62,593 nt of DNA from Rhodocollybia butyracea (GCA_015501585.1 JADNRY010000356.1:1-62593), one strand, 5' to 3'. Counted from the first letter of the stretch, positions 44,166 to 58,474 are shown. Notes: a model not told the origin generated them from the sequence alone. Translations and numbers: made by a program.

Positions 44166-47079
44166 AGAAAGTCTATGGACGTTGAACTCATTTTTTGCTT
44201 CTTCCCGCTTATTCTACTATCGATCCCTTTCTCGGTGTCTAATCCTCATTGCTTCAATCCATAAACCTTGGTCGTTGCATCATTACACTCTACTTTGACG
44301 GGTTGAAATGAGCTTGCAGGAATTGATGGAATCTTTTCTTCCGAGTCGAAGGCCAGAGGAGTAATATAACGCGAACGCGGGTACTACGGACTGGGTGGTA
44401 AAACACCATCCCACTTTGAAAGCTTTCCGAGAGAGATGAATCAATTTAAAGCCGTCAAAATTGGTGCAAGCCTCGATGTAACCTAGGGAATCAATATTGA
44501 CCCTGGTTTCTTTCTTTGTTGGTCCACCAAACCAGGCATACAAAACCCCTAATCTTTCAAGAAGGGCTGGACTATATCTTTATCCTCTGCCCGGAGATAA
44601 ACAAGAACGTTGACCAAGACCACCGAAGCAGATGTCCTTATAAACCCGCAATTCAGCCCACCCCACTATATTATCATGTCCTCAAACCTCTCACTGGGAT
44701 AGCCGCCCTCGCCGTTTCTCCTGAGTGCTCCATAACTTTCGTTCTCACCTTGGTCCAGATTATGTAGGTTACTGCTGCATCTCGGGTCAACTTTAGTCTC
44801 ACAGTACCTACTGCTGCAAATCTGTGTCCATGATATCCAGGGGCACGTTTACTGTCTCTGGTAGGCAATACTAAGCACAGAGATTTAACGAACCGGAGCG
44901 GCCTCTCTGTCTGCATGATGTGCAAACCCAAATCAATCCACGTCAGTATTCCAACGTCTCAGCATGCTTTGAGTCCAGAATGGCTAGGTGATGTGATATC
45001 CCATGGGTGCATAACCGTGAACAATGTGAACAATCTTTGTTCTATGATCCATCTCGTACCATAAGCCTGCACAACTGGTGAGTGGTATTGATCTATGCGA
45101 TGTTTTCGTATTGCTTCTGCGGTATTCATATAAAACTATCCATACGTGCAAGCTAGCCCAATGTTACCTCAGGCCTCCACAATAAGTACTACCTTTACAA
45201 TGCTCAGTCCGCCTCCCATTCATTAACTAACAAATTACCAGTCTTTTCTCTTCTATCCCGTGATTCTGCTGGATATGTCATTTTGATTTGGTTCACTTTA
45301 GCTCATGTAGCAACTCGCCGCACTCGCTGCCTGCTCCTGAGGAGAATTTCACAACTAAAAGTGAGCTTGCATCATCGGAGGCGTGTGCTGCGGGGATAAG
45401 GGTTGGTCTGGGATGGGACCTAAGGCCTAAGCAAAGGCAATTGAGCTTCCAGTAGTCCAACCTTTTCTACAACTTGGTACTTGGCGGTTGGTGGTAAGGG
45501 CGTGTGAAGTCAGACACGCATCACCAAGCTGTGAGAATAAATTCTTTCCAGTACAGTGAGAAATTCTTGTAAAGATGTAATGGAGCAGTTCCCTCTCCAT
45601 GACACTGTCAGACCTCATTCTAAACTCATTATTGGCCATATAATATATTTCTAGAACGCAAGGCTTAACAGTGGCATTAAGATCTCGTCAAGTGCTCCTT
45701 GCGGTCATTTTTTGTACTTTGGAGACTGCATATCTGAAGTCATTTACATAATGAAATACATTGGTTTTCCCTTCACCACCAAATTCCACATCCAAAAGCA
45801 AGACAGGTTCTCCAGCCCTTCCCTACCCTCACTTACCCACTCAAGCCTTGATGCTTCCCTTCGTATTCCCATAAATATCTAACTTTGATCTATTCCCAAA
45901 GTTGTCTTCTGCCATTCAAGTAAATGTGCCGGTAAAGTATGAGCACCATTGAGGTGAGAGAGGAAGAAGCAGTAGTGTTTTCAAAGCCATAGAACAGACA
46001 AAATGACTGCGGAGACACCACTCCGCAGAAGAGAGAGTAAAATCCAAGGCGGCAGCGGCGGTTAGGGCCAACGGGAGCTTGACAGTCTTGCGCATAAATG
46101 TAGTCAAAAGTTCCGGCACTAAAGATTAAACTTGTCGTGAATGTGAAAAAGATGTCAGATACCAACAAGGTAGTGAATTTGTAAAAAAGAAAAAAGAGCA
46201 TACATGAACGAGTGAACACAGCAGGGTATCCTCCCGGGGGATACTCCGGCCCATTCGACGTCCCAAATGAGGCGGATGATATCTCAACACAAACTTAAAA
46301 ATTAGTGTGGATGAAGATTAATTGGAATCAGAATTGGACGTACTGCAGAGAATACATAACATTGGGGGGTACCCAATACACCAGTTATACAGGTAATGTT
46401 CCACCGGACCACTGCTAGCTATACCAACAATTTAGCCCAGCCATTGCCGTTAGCGTGGAAGTGAGTTTGTGACTCAATATGGGGTCATATATGCAAAGAA
46501 CACATATTCCAGTCCAATGATGGCGGCAGCAGAATTTGGATTCAGGTGATCCCTTCCTTTTTGAATTGCGCTGCTATTTTAATGCGCACATATACACCTT
46601 AAGTTCAACAATTCTAGGATGGGCCATCGCTGTACTTAACGTTACGAGAGCCTGGATTCTGTGATTTGTAAGGATGATTGGAACATGGAGGGACGACTTT
46701 GCAGGAGACTGGTGGTAGTAGTAAAGCGGTAAGATAGATATGTGTGGTTTACACGAAAGCAGTGACGGTACTCCTAGGCTTCCCGGGAACTTGAGTTCAT
46801 GATGGTGTCTTTTCGAGATATCCATCTCGACGTGATTCCTTCCCTAGCCGGTTACTCCGATTACGTTCTATTCTGCGAGTTCCACTGCACTAACAAGTAA
46901 TAAGATCTTGTGAGATCGGACTTGAAAAAGGGCGCAGTACACGCACGAGGAAGCACCACAAGTATTCTTCCATGGGCCATCTAGCTCATTCCCGTTGCAA
47001 GCCTAGGCAATGAGGCAGATCCGTGTGTCCATGTCCAGACACAAATGTGAATGGATGTCGAGGAAGACTTGAAAACCGC
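44166..47079. other. Duplicated block related to 55.4-58.8 kb; no intact gene
   Basis: Positions 44,170-45,620 align with about 55,410-56,880 (landmarks GGTTGAAA.G, TTGGTGCAAGCCTCGATGT, GGCGTGTGAAGTCAGACACGC). At 45,630-45,770 a decayed piece of the multi-TM gene appears (CAAGTGCTCCTTGCGGT). On the minus strand 45,890-46,219 keeps an open frame with hydrophobic segments but no known motif. The remainder to 47,079 shows nothing I can support. Confidence 0.5.
45630..45770 (+). pseudogene. Decayed exon of multi-TM protein gene
   Basis: The stretch TTTCTAGAACGCAAGGCTTA through AAGATCTCGTCAAGTGCTCC to GGAGACTGCATATCTGAAGT matches exon 3 of the intact gene at 58,709, with indels that break the frame. 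Only this exon start remains. Confidence 0.7.
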
Positions 47080-49687
47080 TGGCTCGTACGCCCAAGCATC
47101 CACAGTGGGATGTTACATGTTAACATTGAGGATGGTTGTGATGCAGAGCCGCTACGCGAGAGGAGGCGAGATCAGTGGATGATTCAGTCAAAAACGGGGG
47201 TTGTTGTGTTCATTTCATGCATCCACGGCATGATCACCGGCATGTGCAAGTAGGCGCCTGAAGGCGGAACCAGGCAACTTGGCGCCTATTATCTGTTCAT
47301 CGATCATCGTTCGTTGACCACAACATCCTTGCCTCGACGTCTGTTGCCTTCAGTGCCAAAGAAGGCACTGTCAAAAGGAGAAATGGAAAAGGAAGTACCT
47401 GCGGTAGACGGAAAATGGCAGGTTAGCGCTTTCGCTGAGGCTCGCGTGGAAAGGTCATGCGATTAGTATGTTTTCGAGCATCGTGGATCGACGAGGTGAG
47501 TTTGATTGTACAACGAGCAGCGAGTGTATCGTTTCTCTATTCAAACTAACATGTACAACTTTACTAGGTATGAATAAAAGACATTGGCCCTACAACACTG
47601 TCCTTCCGTTCATCCAGCCCAATCCTTAATCGATTGATCACCGGCACCGGGTCACTGCTTTCCACATACCTGGTACACTTGGAGCCGATGCCACTGTGAA
47701 CCTCCATAACACCCAGCAACTGCTCATCAATATCAATTCCCGCATCAGCTCCCCGGATCCGTCCATCCCATTTCACTTTCTCTTTTTGCTCCATCTGTCT
47801 CTCTCCCTCTCCTGCGGTACGGCGCTCCTAATGGCTGTCCCGGCGTAGTGTATATGCGGTATCCCTGTAGGTTGCGGGCGGGCTCTATGTCGAGGTGAGA
47901 TTCATTTCGAAATGATTCGGAAAGCGATGGCATTTTAGAGGATGATTCACAGAGGGATGTCGATCAGCAGGTGAGCAGAGATCCCGACGTGTTTCCTATC
48001 GCTTGAGCTAATGCACAGATGCTATTGCTCATGCACTCATGATCCAGCCTCGTGTCTACGCGCGATCTACGCTCTAGCAGCCTGTCTTGCTGACGGCTTA
48101 AGCGACACTTCATCTACCCTGCAATTGCAACAACCACTCCCGGCCCCAGTCTCATTGACCATCCCTCAGAATTCTGGTCCTATGAATCTTGGTACATCTC
48201 TTCTGGTCTTTCCAACCCAGAAACTGCGGATATTGCGGGACACAGTCAACTGGTAGGAAAGGCGATCGTGGAGCAACACTTGTACGAACTTTTGAAGACT
48301 GGAGGGGTAGAACTTGAGTTCGGACTGCGAAGTACTAGTACAATATCAATCATTTTTCAAAATTGCGCTATATCTCCGTGTGCTTTCCAAGAGAGATGAA
48401 TCAATCTGAAGTCGGCGGAATCGGTGCAAGTTCCTGCGGGGCCGATATCTCGATATTGATTCCGGTTTCTTCTCGATTGGTTCATTTAAACAAAGTTGAC
48501 CGGAACAAGATACCAGTATAAACCGGTACTGAGTACTGAGCACACGCGCCACTATCTCATTCTTTTCCTGCGTTCAGGAGGTGTACGTAGACACCACAGC
48601 AGTAAGTACCGTGATCCAGGATACCACCATACAGGCTAGTTAGCTCAAAGTCATCCACAACGCCATTATAACGCTCTCCCCTCCCATTTTTGTTTTATTT
48701 AGATTTATCGCTCCGCATATTTCAAGATTCGTATGGATCGAAGTTTCAGGGACTGGAAATTGTTTCCTCGCCAAGATAGCGCGCCAGGTGTATAACTGAC
48801 ATGGAATCCGTCAGGTCTGAGTTCCTACTACTGACCGTGGTTCATTTCCGCAATCCGCAAAGAGAGCATTGTATCCTACCCTACTCTAGCAGGTTCAGCA
48901 GCACCCAAACACACCTCTTACTCGCGTTCCAGTTACAGGTCACTCTATCAGTGCCTCGGGTATTTACACGTTCATGTCCGCCGCTCTGATTGCGCAAACG
49001 ATATGTCCTTCAAAAACTCATGTCTTCCACGCTGATTTCATATCAGAGATCGACTTGTGCTATCAATAGCCATCCACTGACCGGATGAACTCACAAACGA
49101 GCTGGAGCTGCGTGTTTTTGTAAGTCTTTGGAAGACCATGACGGTATGATCTGGTTGTGGACCGCGAAGGAGAGTTGTTGCTTGTAGGAAGACTTACCAT
49201 GAACATGTTTTGGACTTACGTCGTACTTGGAACTCCGTCATAGTCAAATCTATATGCAAAATCTCTGCTGTTATTTGAAGCGAGATACCAGTCACTTCTT
49301 TTGCCGTTTTCTTGGGCTTTGTAACACGGCGCCGCGCCATGATCAGGTAGATATCACACCATATCCGGCAATCTAGTGATTTCATATGTTGAACGTCCCG
49401 TCTACACGAGGGCAATGTTGCGCTTTAACCGCTTAGCGACCTTTAGCGACCTACAAGTACTGCGATATGCGCGGGGTCCGATGATTCGATTGATGGAATG
49501 GCCACTTCTAGCGTGAACGGTGGGAACACATCAATGAAGCCGACCTGCATATGATATGACAGAATGAAGAAAGCAGAAATGAAGCACCCTCTGGGCGTGG
49601 TGTCATCGAGGCCTGGGGCGACGTATTTTAGATATTTGGCATCGATTTCTCTCTACTCTCCACTACCAACTCACCGTTCTCGTTCAG
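47080..49687. other. Upstream block of the intact DUF2235-WD40 gene
   Basis: Counterpart of 3,330-6,909, shorter because it lacks the tandem duplication and some indels. It ends with the ACACATCAATGAAGCC and TCATCGAGGCCTGG segments close to the start codon. Open frames here are short and not conserved between the two copies, which argues against coding function. Promoter elements are presumably within it but I cannot point to one. Confidence 0.55.
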
Positions 49688-52600
49688 ATGGAGTCTATGT
49701 CTACTTCAACACAACCCGACGATACTGGGGCCAAACTCGCAACATCGGAGCCCAAGGTACTCAGAGATGAAACGGGATCCTGTCGCTGCGGCGCGCCAGG
49801 AACAACTGGCAAAAGACGAAATTTGGTGGTCTGTATTGACGGGACGTCGAACAAGTTTGGCCTTAAGGTTCGTGTCCTGGTAATGGACTAGGATTGAAAC
49901 TTCTCTCATTGTGGGTTTGCAGAACACGAACATCGTTGAACTATACAGCCGCCTCGCCAAAAACAAAGATCAACTCACGTTTTATAATAGCGGGATCGGC
50001 ACGTACGCTGAGCCCTCTTGGAAGTCATGGGACTACTGGAAGCAGGTCGGAATGAATAAACTCGATCTTGCATTAGCATTGTACGCTGGTTTTGGTAGAT
50101 TGTGGATTTGACATATGGAGGCTTATTTATGGAGGTAGGAGGTTTGAAAAGATTCTCTTGGATGCATATCGTTGGCTATCAGAGATATACGAAGATGGGG
50201 ACCGCATTTTCCTCTTTGGTACACAATAACCTTTTGATTGTACCCATTTGTCACTGATGACTTTGTAGGATTCTCTCGAGGAGCGTATCAAGTTCGTGCT
50301 CTTGCGGGAATGATTGAAAAGGCAAGCAAATCTTACCGTATCACAGTCACTGATGTTGAGTCTCTGGTATTAGGTTGGTTTGATCCACAAGGGAAATGAA
50401 GCACAGATACCATTGTACGTGCCATCTCTGAGATCTATTTAGATCTATTCTCTCACGTCTGAAACATATATACATTAGCGCCTACGAGCTTTATGCTCGG
50501 TCTACTGATGAACAACCGCCCAACCAAACACAGGACAATTTGAAAGAGTATATGCCTTGGCGGTTTAAAACTACTTTTTCAAGGACAGATGTCAGAGTTC
50601 ACTTTGTTGGTGTTTGGTACATATCCTTCCTTGAACTTAGATATCCATTGATAAGTATGACTGGTAGGGATACTGTCTCATCAGTTGGACTTGTCAGGGC
50701 CGACAAGAACCTTCCCTTGACCACATGTGGCATGCATCATGTCTGCTACTTCCGGCATGCACTTGCACTTGATGAGTGCCGTGTTAAATTCTTGCCAGAA
50801 TACACTTACGGCGGAGTAGCAAAAATAGCAAAACCTGACCCGAAGGTAGCAAAACCTGTCAAAAACGTCGCAACACTTGACACAAACACTCAGTCAGAAC
50901 CACAGACAAAGAGCCCCTCGGGAAATACCAAAGTTAGGCTCCATTTTATTTAGAGGCCACAGAATCATTTACAAGCCATACACAGGAGGTTTGGTTTGTA
51001 GGAACACATTCGGACATGTGAGATTTTTCATTCAACATGCGTCGGAGCCTTTCTCACTGCACCTAATGCTATATCAGAGGGGGAGGAAATGTCATGAACA
51101 CAAGTCTTGATTTATATGGACCTGCTTTACGATGGATGATACATGAAAGTATCATTGCCTCCATTTCACTGACACCTCTTCAACCAAAACTGGTTACTGA
51201 GACTCAGAGTGATGGAGATGGCATGCATGACTCAATGGTTTGGTACTGTCTGCCGCTTGAGATCTTCTGTATCAAGCGGTTGTCATATAAAGGCTCAAAA
51301 GAAACCACATGGTGGTGAGTATATTTACACATCACATGCAGTCCTTGAATTAACACAATGTAGGCCACATCTAGGGGCCTCACGCCAAGTTGCAGATGGC
51401 CAGCTGATACATACATCAGCCTATAATAAGCAGGGTCATAGGGGTCATATCAAAGCACATTTTCCAACGGCATGGGGAGTAGCTGAGAGCGAGAAACCAT
51501 CAGATGACAAGCTAGAGAAGGACTTATTTGACAAGTTTCTGGAGAATTTGGATCCTGTTGCTGCTACAACCAAGGTGGATAACAAGATTCTGGACCATCT
51601 CCATGCATTAGTGGAAATATGCTCCTCGCGTAAGTCATGAATCGTGCATGTTTCAAGCCTGCAGAATGAACTCGGACTCACCTGAACTTCAATTCAGCAC
51701 AAGGACTAAACTCTCTGCAAGAGAGAGCCGATGCTGCCAAGAGCTATGCAACCTCATTATACTCTGCCATATCCAAAATTCCTGATATCTTGGAGTCTGA
51801 AGGCCGGAACTTCAACTTGGAAGCTATCCTGTTAATTCTTGGCATCTTGCTAAAGTTTCCACTTGGGGCCCTCTCCAAAAAAGCTCTGAATGAAATGCCC
51901 TCTGTCATAACTAAATTGAGGGAAAGTGCAGCAGATCGGGTGCTTGCAGAGCAGTTCCTTCGAGCATTTAGCACAGGTAAGTCCAATGTCCTTTTTCTTG
52001 GATCTTTTCTAACACTCAAATACAACCTGCCACAGGACAGTTATTGTGTATCCAGAGTCCCACTTCTGTTGAAATTCATTCTGTCGCGTTCTCTCCAGAT
52101 GGCAAACATATTGCCTCTGGTTCATTTGATCATAATATCCACATCTGGGATTTGAAGACGGGTGAAGAACTTCAGGTTTTTCGAGGACACACTGAAAGAG
52201 TCTTGTCTGTTGCATACTCTCCAGATGGCAAGCATATTGTATCTGGCTCAGGGGATAAAACAATCTGTATTTGGAATTCAGAGACGGGTGAAGAACTTCG
52301 TGTTCTTCGAGGACACGCTCAATCCGTCATATCTGTTGCATGCTCTCCAGATGGCAAATATATTGTATCTGGTTCAAAAGACAAAACAATCCGTATCTGG
52401 GATTCAGAGATGGGTGGAGAAGAGAAAGTTCTTCGAGGACACACTAATTGGGTCCAGTCTGTTGCATGCTCTCTGGATGGCAAAAAGATTGTATCCGGTT
52501 CATATGATCAAACAATCTGTATCTGGAATTTGGAGACAGGGGAAGAACTTCATGTTCTTCAAGGACACACTCACTTGGTCCTGTCTGTTGCATTCTCTCC

Positions 52601-52934
52601 AGATGGTAACCGCATTGTATCTGGCTCAGCAGATTGTACAGTCCGTATCTGGGATGCAGGAACAGGCAAAGAGGTGGGTGCACCACTTGAGGGCCCTACA
52701 GATCTGGTTTGGTCCGTTGCCTACTCTCCAGCTGGTAAACATATTGCATCGGGCTCACACGATGGAACAGTCCGTCTTTGGAGTGCGGAGACGCGTGAGC
52801 TGTTATGTGTCTTTGAAGGACACACCGACTCTGTTTTGTCTGTGGCATTCTCGCCAGATGGCAAACAGATTGCCTCAGGCTCAGATGATCGCACAATTCG
52901 GCTGTGGGATGTGGAAATGGGAAGAGTGAGGTGA
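49688..52934 (+). CDS. DUF2235 hydrolase-WD40 propeller protein (intact, 12 exons)
   Basis: Exons 49688-49867, 49923-50080, 50139-50218, 50269-50321, 50374-50414, 50479-50616, 50668-50932, 50986-51017, 51078-51314, 51364-51629, 51698-51976 and 52036-52934 sum to 2,628 nt (875 aa). All introns are GT-AG except 50,322-50,373, which is GC-AG with donor AAG/GCAAGC. The start is the first Met before the conserved SCRCG..GKRRNLVVCIDGTSN. The DUF2235 core (about residues 40-340) shows GIGTY, nucleophile Ser in FGFSRGAYQVR, and VGTHSDIGGGN supplying the acidic residue. A Lys/Pro-rich linker (about 245-300) splits the domain. A helical region follows, then seven WD40 blades (about residues 585-870) forming one propeller. 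DUF2235 proteins include Tle1-type phospholipases; WD40 repeats bind partners or sense ligands. A self/non-self or lipid-damage role is inference. An interrupted paralogue lies 43 kb upstream. Confidence 0.9.
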
Positions 52935-54429
52935 TTGGACAAGGAAGATTATTTCTGTTGGGAGTCTGGGAGTCTGGAACAGGTATTTACTCAAGTGCTA
53001 TGTATGACATGTAGTCCAAGTTCAGTATATACTCGGAAATACTCCTCCACTATTTTTATAGTACTTAGGATATGGACTTTGCAAACCCGTAAACCTTACT
53101 ACTTAGTAGGCTTCGGTTGAGGACTTGAGGTAATTGTGAGGTACACTCTTGGAGGTAAGGCTGTCCGCTATAATTACATGTTTGACTTGAGATCGTTCCG
53201 ACTCGCTGAAATGTTAAACTCGCATAGCTAGTTTATTCGTGTGCCGTGCCACATGGTGCCAACATGGGATAGCAGCCTCATGAGGTAGAAGTAGCATGTT
53301 CGATGGCCCGATGTGTGCCCGATTTCCAACACAATCTTTCTTTGATACCAGTTATTGGCATTGGCATCGCCGGGCCACCTCTTTAGCCTGCTCATCTTTT
53401 ATGATATAGAATACCCGAGTCAGAAGCGGTGCTCCCCTCAATCCGCCTTTAAACACAAAAATTCCAACTTTTTTGTCCTACGCAATTCAAAGTACTGTTG
53501 AAGTACTGCATGAGCAGTTACCCCGAAGTTACTTAGAACCCGTTGCCTTAAGCAAGGGTCCTAGTAACAACTTCCGCGAAGTACCAAATATTATCTTGGA
53601 ATGATAATACAGGGGAGCAATGGGAGCAATCCCATTGACTACAAAATATACATCTTTTCCTGCTGTTTGAATGCGGCGGCCCAGTAGTCCTCAATAAAGG
53701 CATACGGTGGAAAGGCGAATCTAATATGCCATAGATTCTATTCCAGGGCTCCTGAGCTGTCCAAGGAGCAACGGGGATTGATATATCAATGCATAACAAG
53801 TAGATGTACCTCTAAGAGTCCAACTGTTCCTTTGTTATCGATAATTACATTTTTATGTTGGCTTAAAGCGGAACAAAAGATCGCTTGGTGGCACTGTACC
53901 CACATACGAGAGCCTGTTTGTACACCTCTTCTGACTACTTCTCAGTCTTCAATATAATACATAGTCTCGTTGCTTACATGAGTCTTGGATTATCAAACCC
54001 ATTAGTGTTGGTCCGAGTTACTTATCCTCCGCAAGTGCCGGTTGTATACTTGAATTAATGGTACTGGAACAGTGATTGGTACTGAGAACTATGAGCATGG
54101 CTATGGCGACTGTACAGCTCCGGATTTACAGTGGGACTCTGTGGAAATTTAATGGGGAAGTGAGGGGAGGGAGCTGCTGCTGGACTGGGAGGATAGGATG
54201 GGTTATTATTAGTAGAGACACCCTTGGCCCCAGGTAGCGGAGTTGGTAGCTAGTCCCTTCCTCATTTTGTTGGATATTAATCTGTCCCAAGTTTTAACTG
54301 TAAGTACTGCAGCGCATGAAGTTGAAGCAGCTGCTGTACGTATATTTACACTCGCTAAAATTTACTTGCGCAGGATATGCTTCATTAGCAACACAAAGCC
54401 CTGAACAAGTATTCTCTCAAAGGGTGACT
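52935..54429. other. 3' flank of the intact gene; intergenic
   Basis: Positions 52,935-53,240 are shared with the 3' flank of the interrupted paralogue (21,462-21,720). Beyond that I see no gene, repeat pair or structured element that I can support. Confidence 0.4.
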
Positions 54430-57400
54430 CGGAGTACTATAGATATGATGCAGAGCACAAGTGGGGACCGTGCTAGACTACCTTGCATTGTCGATACTCC
54501 GCCGAACCTCCCATCAACGGCATGTTCAAATTAGGCAACCCGGCGCCTATTATTTTCAACTTTTGCTTCGACCAACGTCTGCTGCCTTTAGTCCCAAAGA
54601 AGACACTGCCTAAAGGGAGAATTCATAAGGAGGTATCTGCACTTGTGGATGGAAAACAGCGTTACTCAGGATGGCAGCGTGGAAAGGTCATGCGGTTGGG
54701 GGGTTTTGCGATTCAATTTCTCTGTACCCAGCTTTCGCTGATCGGTCCTACATCGGCTACATCCATCCCATTTACATCTGTCGCGTCATCCATTCCAAAT
54801 CTTGTGCCAACACGGTATCTCTATTGGAAATCACTCAAAGGTGCTTGTTTCAACTTTCTGCACATCAATTGATTCTCTTTTCAACAACCGAGTCACCGCA
54901 GGGCCTACTGCGCCAGTGATTACCTGAAGTATGGTATGATGTTTACCCCAACCCGAGCTTTATCCCGGTCCTTCCAGCTTTGAGGATCACTATAGCCCAT
55001 TTGATACTGGCTTCCGCAAATATAGCCATCTCCAGATGTTACTCAGAGGTGCCGATAATCACAGAGGGATTTGCGGGTGAGTCAAGGCTTGTTTTCTTTG
55101 GTGTAAATGCTCATGGAACAATTTGGAGCAGCCTAGTTTGGATTCTTGAACACTGCTACCCGGTCCCTCCCCCACCGCTCAAAAGCTCAGGCAACCCCTT
55201 GTATACCCTCCGATTGCAATGCCCACTCCCAGCCCCAGTCTTATCCTATGAACCCCGGTTCTTCGAATCTGGGCCCAACTTTTCCTCACCATTGGTGCCT
55301 TCATTGAGTACCATCATCTGCAGAAACATTCTCTGACTCTTGACTAGAAACTCCGAGAGACGGTTGGTACAGCTATGCCTACTTTGCCAGGTGAAGTTAT
55401 AAAAAAGTCAAGTTGGTAGCGAGAAACTCTTGTTTTTCTCCTTCTTGTTTATTCTACAGGTATCAAATACTTGTCTTGGTGTCTAAGCCCAATGAATTCA
55501 ATCCGTAACCAGTGGTAGTTGCCTTATATTGTTCTTTGGTGGGTTGAAACGGGATTATGGGAACGTCGCTTGCGAGAATTGATGGGAGCGTTTCTTTCAA
55601 AGGCCAGAGTAGGTACGGACTGGGACATAAAAACACCATCTTACAGGATGGTACTACTCACATGTCATTTAGTAAAAAGCTCTCCGAGAGACGGATCGAT
55701 TTGGAGCCGGCTGCCGTAGAAATTGGTGCAAGCCTCGATGTGTTGATATTGACTCCGGTTGCTTTCTCTGTTGGTTCGGATAAAAGAGAACGTCAACCAT
55801 CAACGCAGATATCTGTGTAAACTCCGAGTCCCCACTGCTTTAATGATCATGTCTTTGGCGGTGGTCATCCCTACAGCCGCCCTCACTGTCCCTCCTGTGT
55901 ACTCCCTCACCTTCATTCATACCTTGGTCAGATTATGGAGGGTTACTCCTGCATCTTGGGTCAATTTAGTCCCACAGTGCTTGCTGCTGCAAATCTCTGT
56001 CCCACGGCTAATATCAACACATTGTATTGGCACCTTTGTGGCTGTCTCTGGTACGCAATACAAAGTACAGAGATTTGGAGATTTGGAGCGACCTCCCTGT
56101 ACGCATGATGTGCAAACCCAATCACTACTTACACGTCGACGAGTTCTAACTTCTCAGTACACTTTCAGTCCAGATTCAGTCCAGATAGGCAAAGTGCTAG
56201 GTGATGTGATATCCCAAAAGCGCACAACTGTGAAGGATGTGAACAATTGTCATTCTATGATCCATTTCGTACCAAGTTTGCACTAGTGTGTAAAATTGAG
56301 TGCGTATTGGTCTATGTCATGTGTTCGTACTGCTTGGTGTGCATATACCTACGTGCAGGCTAGCCCAATGTTGCATCAGACCACCACAAAACCTTTATTA
56401 CTTTATAACGCTCAGTCCGCCTCCCATTCATTGACTGATATACTCGCAAGTCTTGTCTCTTTCATCCCGGGATTCTGCGTGGAGCTGGCTGCATCATAAA
56501 CTCGTTTTGATTTGGCCACATTATCTCACTGCAGCACAAATCGCAGCACTCACCGCCTGCTCCTGAGGAGAATTGGGATGCTACTTACCACTAGATGTGA
56601 GCTCGCATCATAAGGCGTGATACCCAAAAGACGCTACTGGGATAATGGTTGGTCTTGCATGAGAGCTGCGGCCTGAGCAAAGGTTATTGAACCGCCAGTC
56701 CAGCTTGAACCCTTTCTACGACGTACTTGGTGGTCGGTGGTATGGGCGCGTGAATGACACGCATCACCAAGCTTAAGAATAAATCCTTTCCCGTCCGGTG
56801 CGAAATCCTCGTCCTAGGGGCGGCACTAAAGATGCAATGGAGCAGTTTTCCCTCATGAATCTGCCGTACCTCTTTCAGAAACCTTGTGCGTAGAAGTGGC
56901 TCTCCACAACATGGCTTTCTCGGTATCTGTTTTTACGGTTTCGGTGAAGGAGTCAAGGCAGATCACATCATCTTTACAAGCAGCAGGTGAATGAAAAAAT
57001 GGCCTTGGAGCAACAGATGAATTGCGTGGATTTTTCCAGTGTAACGAGGGGGGAGAGACAATCAATCACGGATGGAAAGGACATGTCTTTATCCGATTTC
57101 TAGATCAATCATCTATCAGGTCAATATCGTTCAACAGATGCCGCCATACCATAAAAAGTCGACTTGGATTTGATGCTTCTTATCTTGCTTCTTATAGTGC
57201 CTTATGTAGTGCAGTATGTTTATTTGCCGAGTTCTACCGTGATTTTAATTTTTAATATGCGGAAAGAGCAATACGAAGCTTGTGAAGGAGCTTTCATACT
57301 ATTTATTGACCACTAGCGTTCGAGTTTGAAATATCTGGGCTGGCCTGAACAACTGTGCCAGCCTACTACCGCAACACGTAGGAAAATAGTATGGTAAGAT

Positions 57401-58474
57401 TGCGTTGTATCATCGACCCCCTTACCAGGATCCTGAGGGGAGGTATGCAATCAGGAGATGCATAGTTCCTTGCGCAACGGAAATCATCGGTACTGATGAA
57501 GATGTGATTGATAAAGTATAAGACGACTTGGGCTCAGGAAGGTAATCCTACACAAAATGGGCAATTATGCGGCAGGGAAGCTTCAATCGGGTCCTTTGAG
57601 ATGAAGTGTCCAATGATGGCCGGGGGATTGGTTTTCGGATTTTGACGTTTGAGTATAATGAGATGAACAAACCATCATCTGTCATCGGTAGCCACTAACC
57701 TCTTCCGATCCACATGGCTCCGAATTCAAGATCTTTGCACTGAGGCCCTTCGTCTTTCAAGTTGCACTGTTGGTACAGGAATTATTTTAGAGATGCAATT
57801 CGCAGTACTGAGATCGTGATGACTTTGGGGAGCGAGTTAGCAATTAAGTATCCATTTCAACCTTGCCATTAAGTATACAACATCATGATCTTTATTGATC
57901 TGGGGACATGGGGCCGCAAAGTGAACCTCGAGGTATTGGGACGATATCACAGATCAAGTCTTGCCGGTCTTGCCGCACACATAGACTCTCACTATCTCCC
58001 GCGTTTCACCTCACAACAATTTTAGCAGGCAACAAACGAGGAACCATGACTCGTCTATAACAAGCCCGTGTTTTAAATTTTGTTTATCCGTTTTTTAGGT
58101 AGGGGGAGAGGAAGTCCATTCGTGGCTTCGCAGACCCGGACAGACTCAGCGACAAAGCGGGACTATATTCCCGTAGTACTTTTTTCTCGGACAACTGATA
58201 TTCTGTTCCGCCCATTTATGAGCGCTGTTGGACGCACTGAATGCTACTCACTGCTTTCCGTCATAAATCTAATTATATATGCAGAATCTCAATTCACGAC
58301 TAGGCACTAGGCACGGGTGCTATAAGTTTGAGCTACAAGCCATTTATTTAACTCTAGCTTCACAGATCGTTTGGAACTTGGTTCCCCAACCGCTGTCAGT
58401 CGTACAAAGTCACTCCTTTATCTCCTTCTCTTGCTCTCAAGCGTTTCCAAGTTGTAATTTCTACTTCCACAAAA
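54430..58474. other. Third and fourth duplicated block; no intact gene
   Basis: Around 54,510-54,600 the block TCAACGGCATGTTCAAATTAG and GGCGCCTATTATTTTCAAC repeats the upstream block of the DUF2235 genes. From 55,410 to 56,880 it aligns with 44,170-45,620. The section 56,880-58,470 is absent from the 44-46 kb copy and contains no recognisable gene. The open frames here (for example 55,759-56,286) are not shared intact with the other copies. Confidence 0.5.

Noticed and set aside
55759..56286. 175-residue open frame as a gene
   Set aside because: The homologous DNA at 44.5-45.1 kb does not preserve it and no domain is visible.
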